From Parapontixanthobacter aurantiacus (GTDB lineage: Bacteria > Pseudomonadota > Alphaproteobacteria > Sphingomonadales > Sphingomonadaceae), in NCBI RefSeq assembly GCF_009827635.1, contig NZ_WTYW01000002.1:310001-374000 (forward strand): DNA of 64,000 nt, read 5' to 3'. Every line of letters starts with the position of its first letter. Positions within the stretch are counted from its first letter, which is position 1. Below are positions 63,702-64,000 of this stretch, piece after piece. Position numbers and translations under genes: made by a program. Under the pieces are notes generated by a model. That model did no database searches. It was not told where the DNA came from and was given only the letters and a program-made list of their open reading frames with translations.

Positions 63702-64000
63702 ATGGCTAACGAGGACGAACCGAACCGATCTGGCGGCACGACGTCGTTCGAGGAAGAGGCGCCATTTCGCGTTACGTCGAACGGGCTTGATCTGACATTC
63801 TATCCGGCGGGCGAGGATCGGCGCCGCGCCTTGCTGGAAATGGTCGGAAACGCGCGGCGATCGCTCAAGCTGTGTTTCTACATCTTCATGGAAGACGATG
63901 TCGGAACGAGCCTTCGCGACGCTCTGATCGATGCGGCGCGACGCGGCGTCTCGATCAAGGTAATTCTCGACCGGTTCGGTGCCGAGACGAGCGAGGAGTT
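63702..64000 (+). CDS. Phospholipase D-family protein (cardiolipin synthase-like), cut by window end
   Basis: The first 99 residues of a PLDc-domain enzyme: LDLTFYPAGEDRRRALLEMV, RSLKLCFYIFMEDDVGTSLR and ARRGVSIKVILDRFGAETS match the start of bacterial cardiolipin synthases; the HKD motifs would lie beyond base 64000. AGGAGG abuts the ATG at 63702, so a slightly different start is possible. Confidence 0.82.
   Translation, partial: MANEDEPNRSGGTTSFEEEAPFRVTSNGLDLTFYPAGEDRRRALLEMVGNARRSLKLCFYIFMEDDVGTSLRDALIDAARRGVSIKVILDRFGAETSEE

Overview
The window looks like a chromosomal segment of a GC-rich alphaproteobacterium, most likely a sphingomonad close to Erythrobacteraceae. This is inferred from a CYP153-type P450 with its ferredoxin, paired acyl-CoA dehydrogenases, a large sphingomonad-style TonB-dependent receptor, DUF3667/DUF3072 genes, and the rpoZ and ftsH neighbourhoods. 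No database search was possible; family names rest on motifs read by eye.

Layout. 1-6.8 kb: alkane/fatty-acid oxidation (P450, ferredoxin, two acyl-CoA dehydrogenases) and a TonB-dependent receptor, then an IS3-family element (6898-8138). 8.3-12.4 kb: a TetR regulator and an Mla-type lipid ABC transporter operon. 13.0-19.7 kb: a tripartite RND efflux operon with a divergent TetR regulator. 19.8-22.2 kb: a graveyard of IS5, IS630 and IS3 remnants. 22.5-27.6 kb: Nudix hydrolase, ABC1/AarF kinase-like protein, two MarR regulators, alpha/beta hydrolase and thioesterase. 27.7-31.6 kb: a decayed accessory region with a defective IS3-family element, a 5'-truncated E1-like gene plus an intact JAB protease gene (remnant of a ubiquitin-like defence system), a cytosine-methyltransferase tail with vsr, an orphan gene and the first codons of a dead integrase.

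31,759-48,625 is a genomic island bounded by 26-bp direct repeats of the 3' end of a tRNA-Leu(CAG) gene, with a tyrosine integrase beside the intact tRNA copy. It carries ParA and a partner, a nucleotidyltransferase-fold protein, a truncated MobF relaxase, a fragment of an R-M/Vsr locus, and a five-gene operon (39.25-47.1 kb): a large protein with two GHKL ATPase domains (MutL/Hsp90-like at the N-terminus, histidine-kinase-like at the C-terminus; split by a frameshift at an A7 run), a receiver-domain protein, a complete C5 cytosine methyltransferase, a small protein and a protein with a PD-(D/E)XK-like motif. This looks like a restriction-modification or conflict system wired to a two-component phosphorelay, and is the most interesting part of the window. 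The integrase remnant just outside the left repeat, with the same sequence arrangement as the intact integrase, suggests islands have stacked at this tRNA.

48.7-64 kb returns to ordinary chromosome: an NDUFA9-like reductase, nitronate monooxygenase, CoA-racemase/transferase, MaoC hydratase, ExoD, an ABC/HlyD/outer-membrane exporter operon with a divergent TetR gene and two perfect operators, ftsH, several conserved hypothetical genes, a ParA-like ATPase, rpoZ and the start of a phospholipase-D-family gene.
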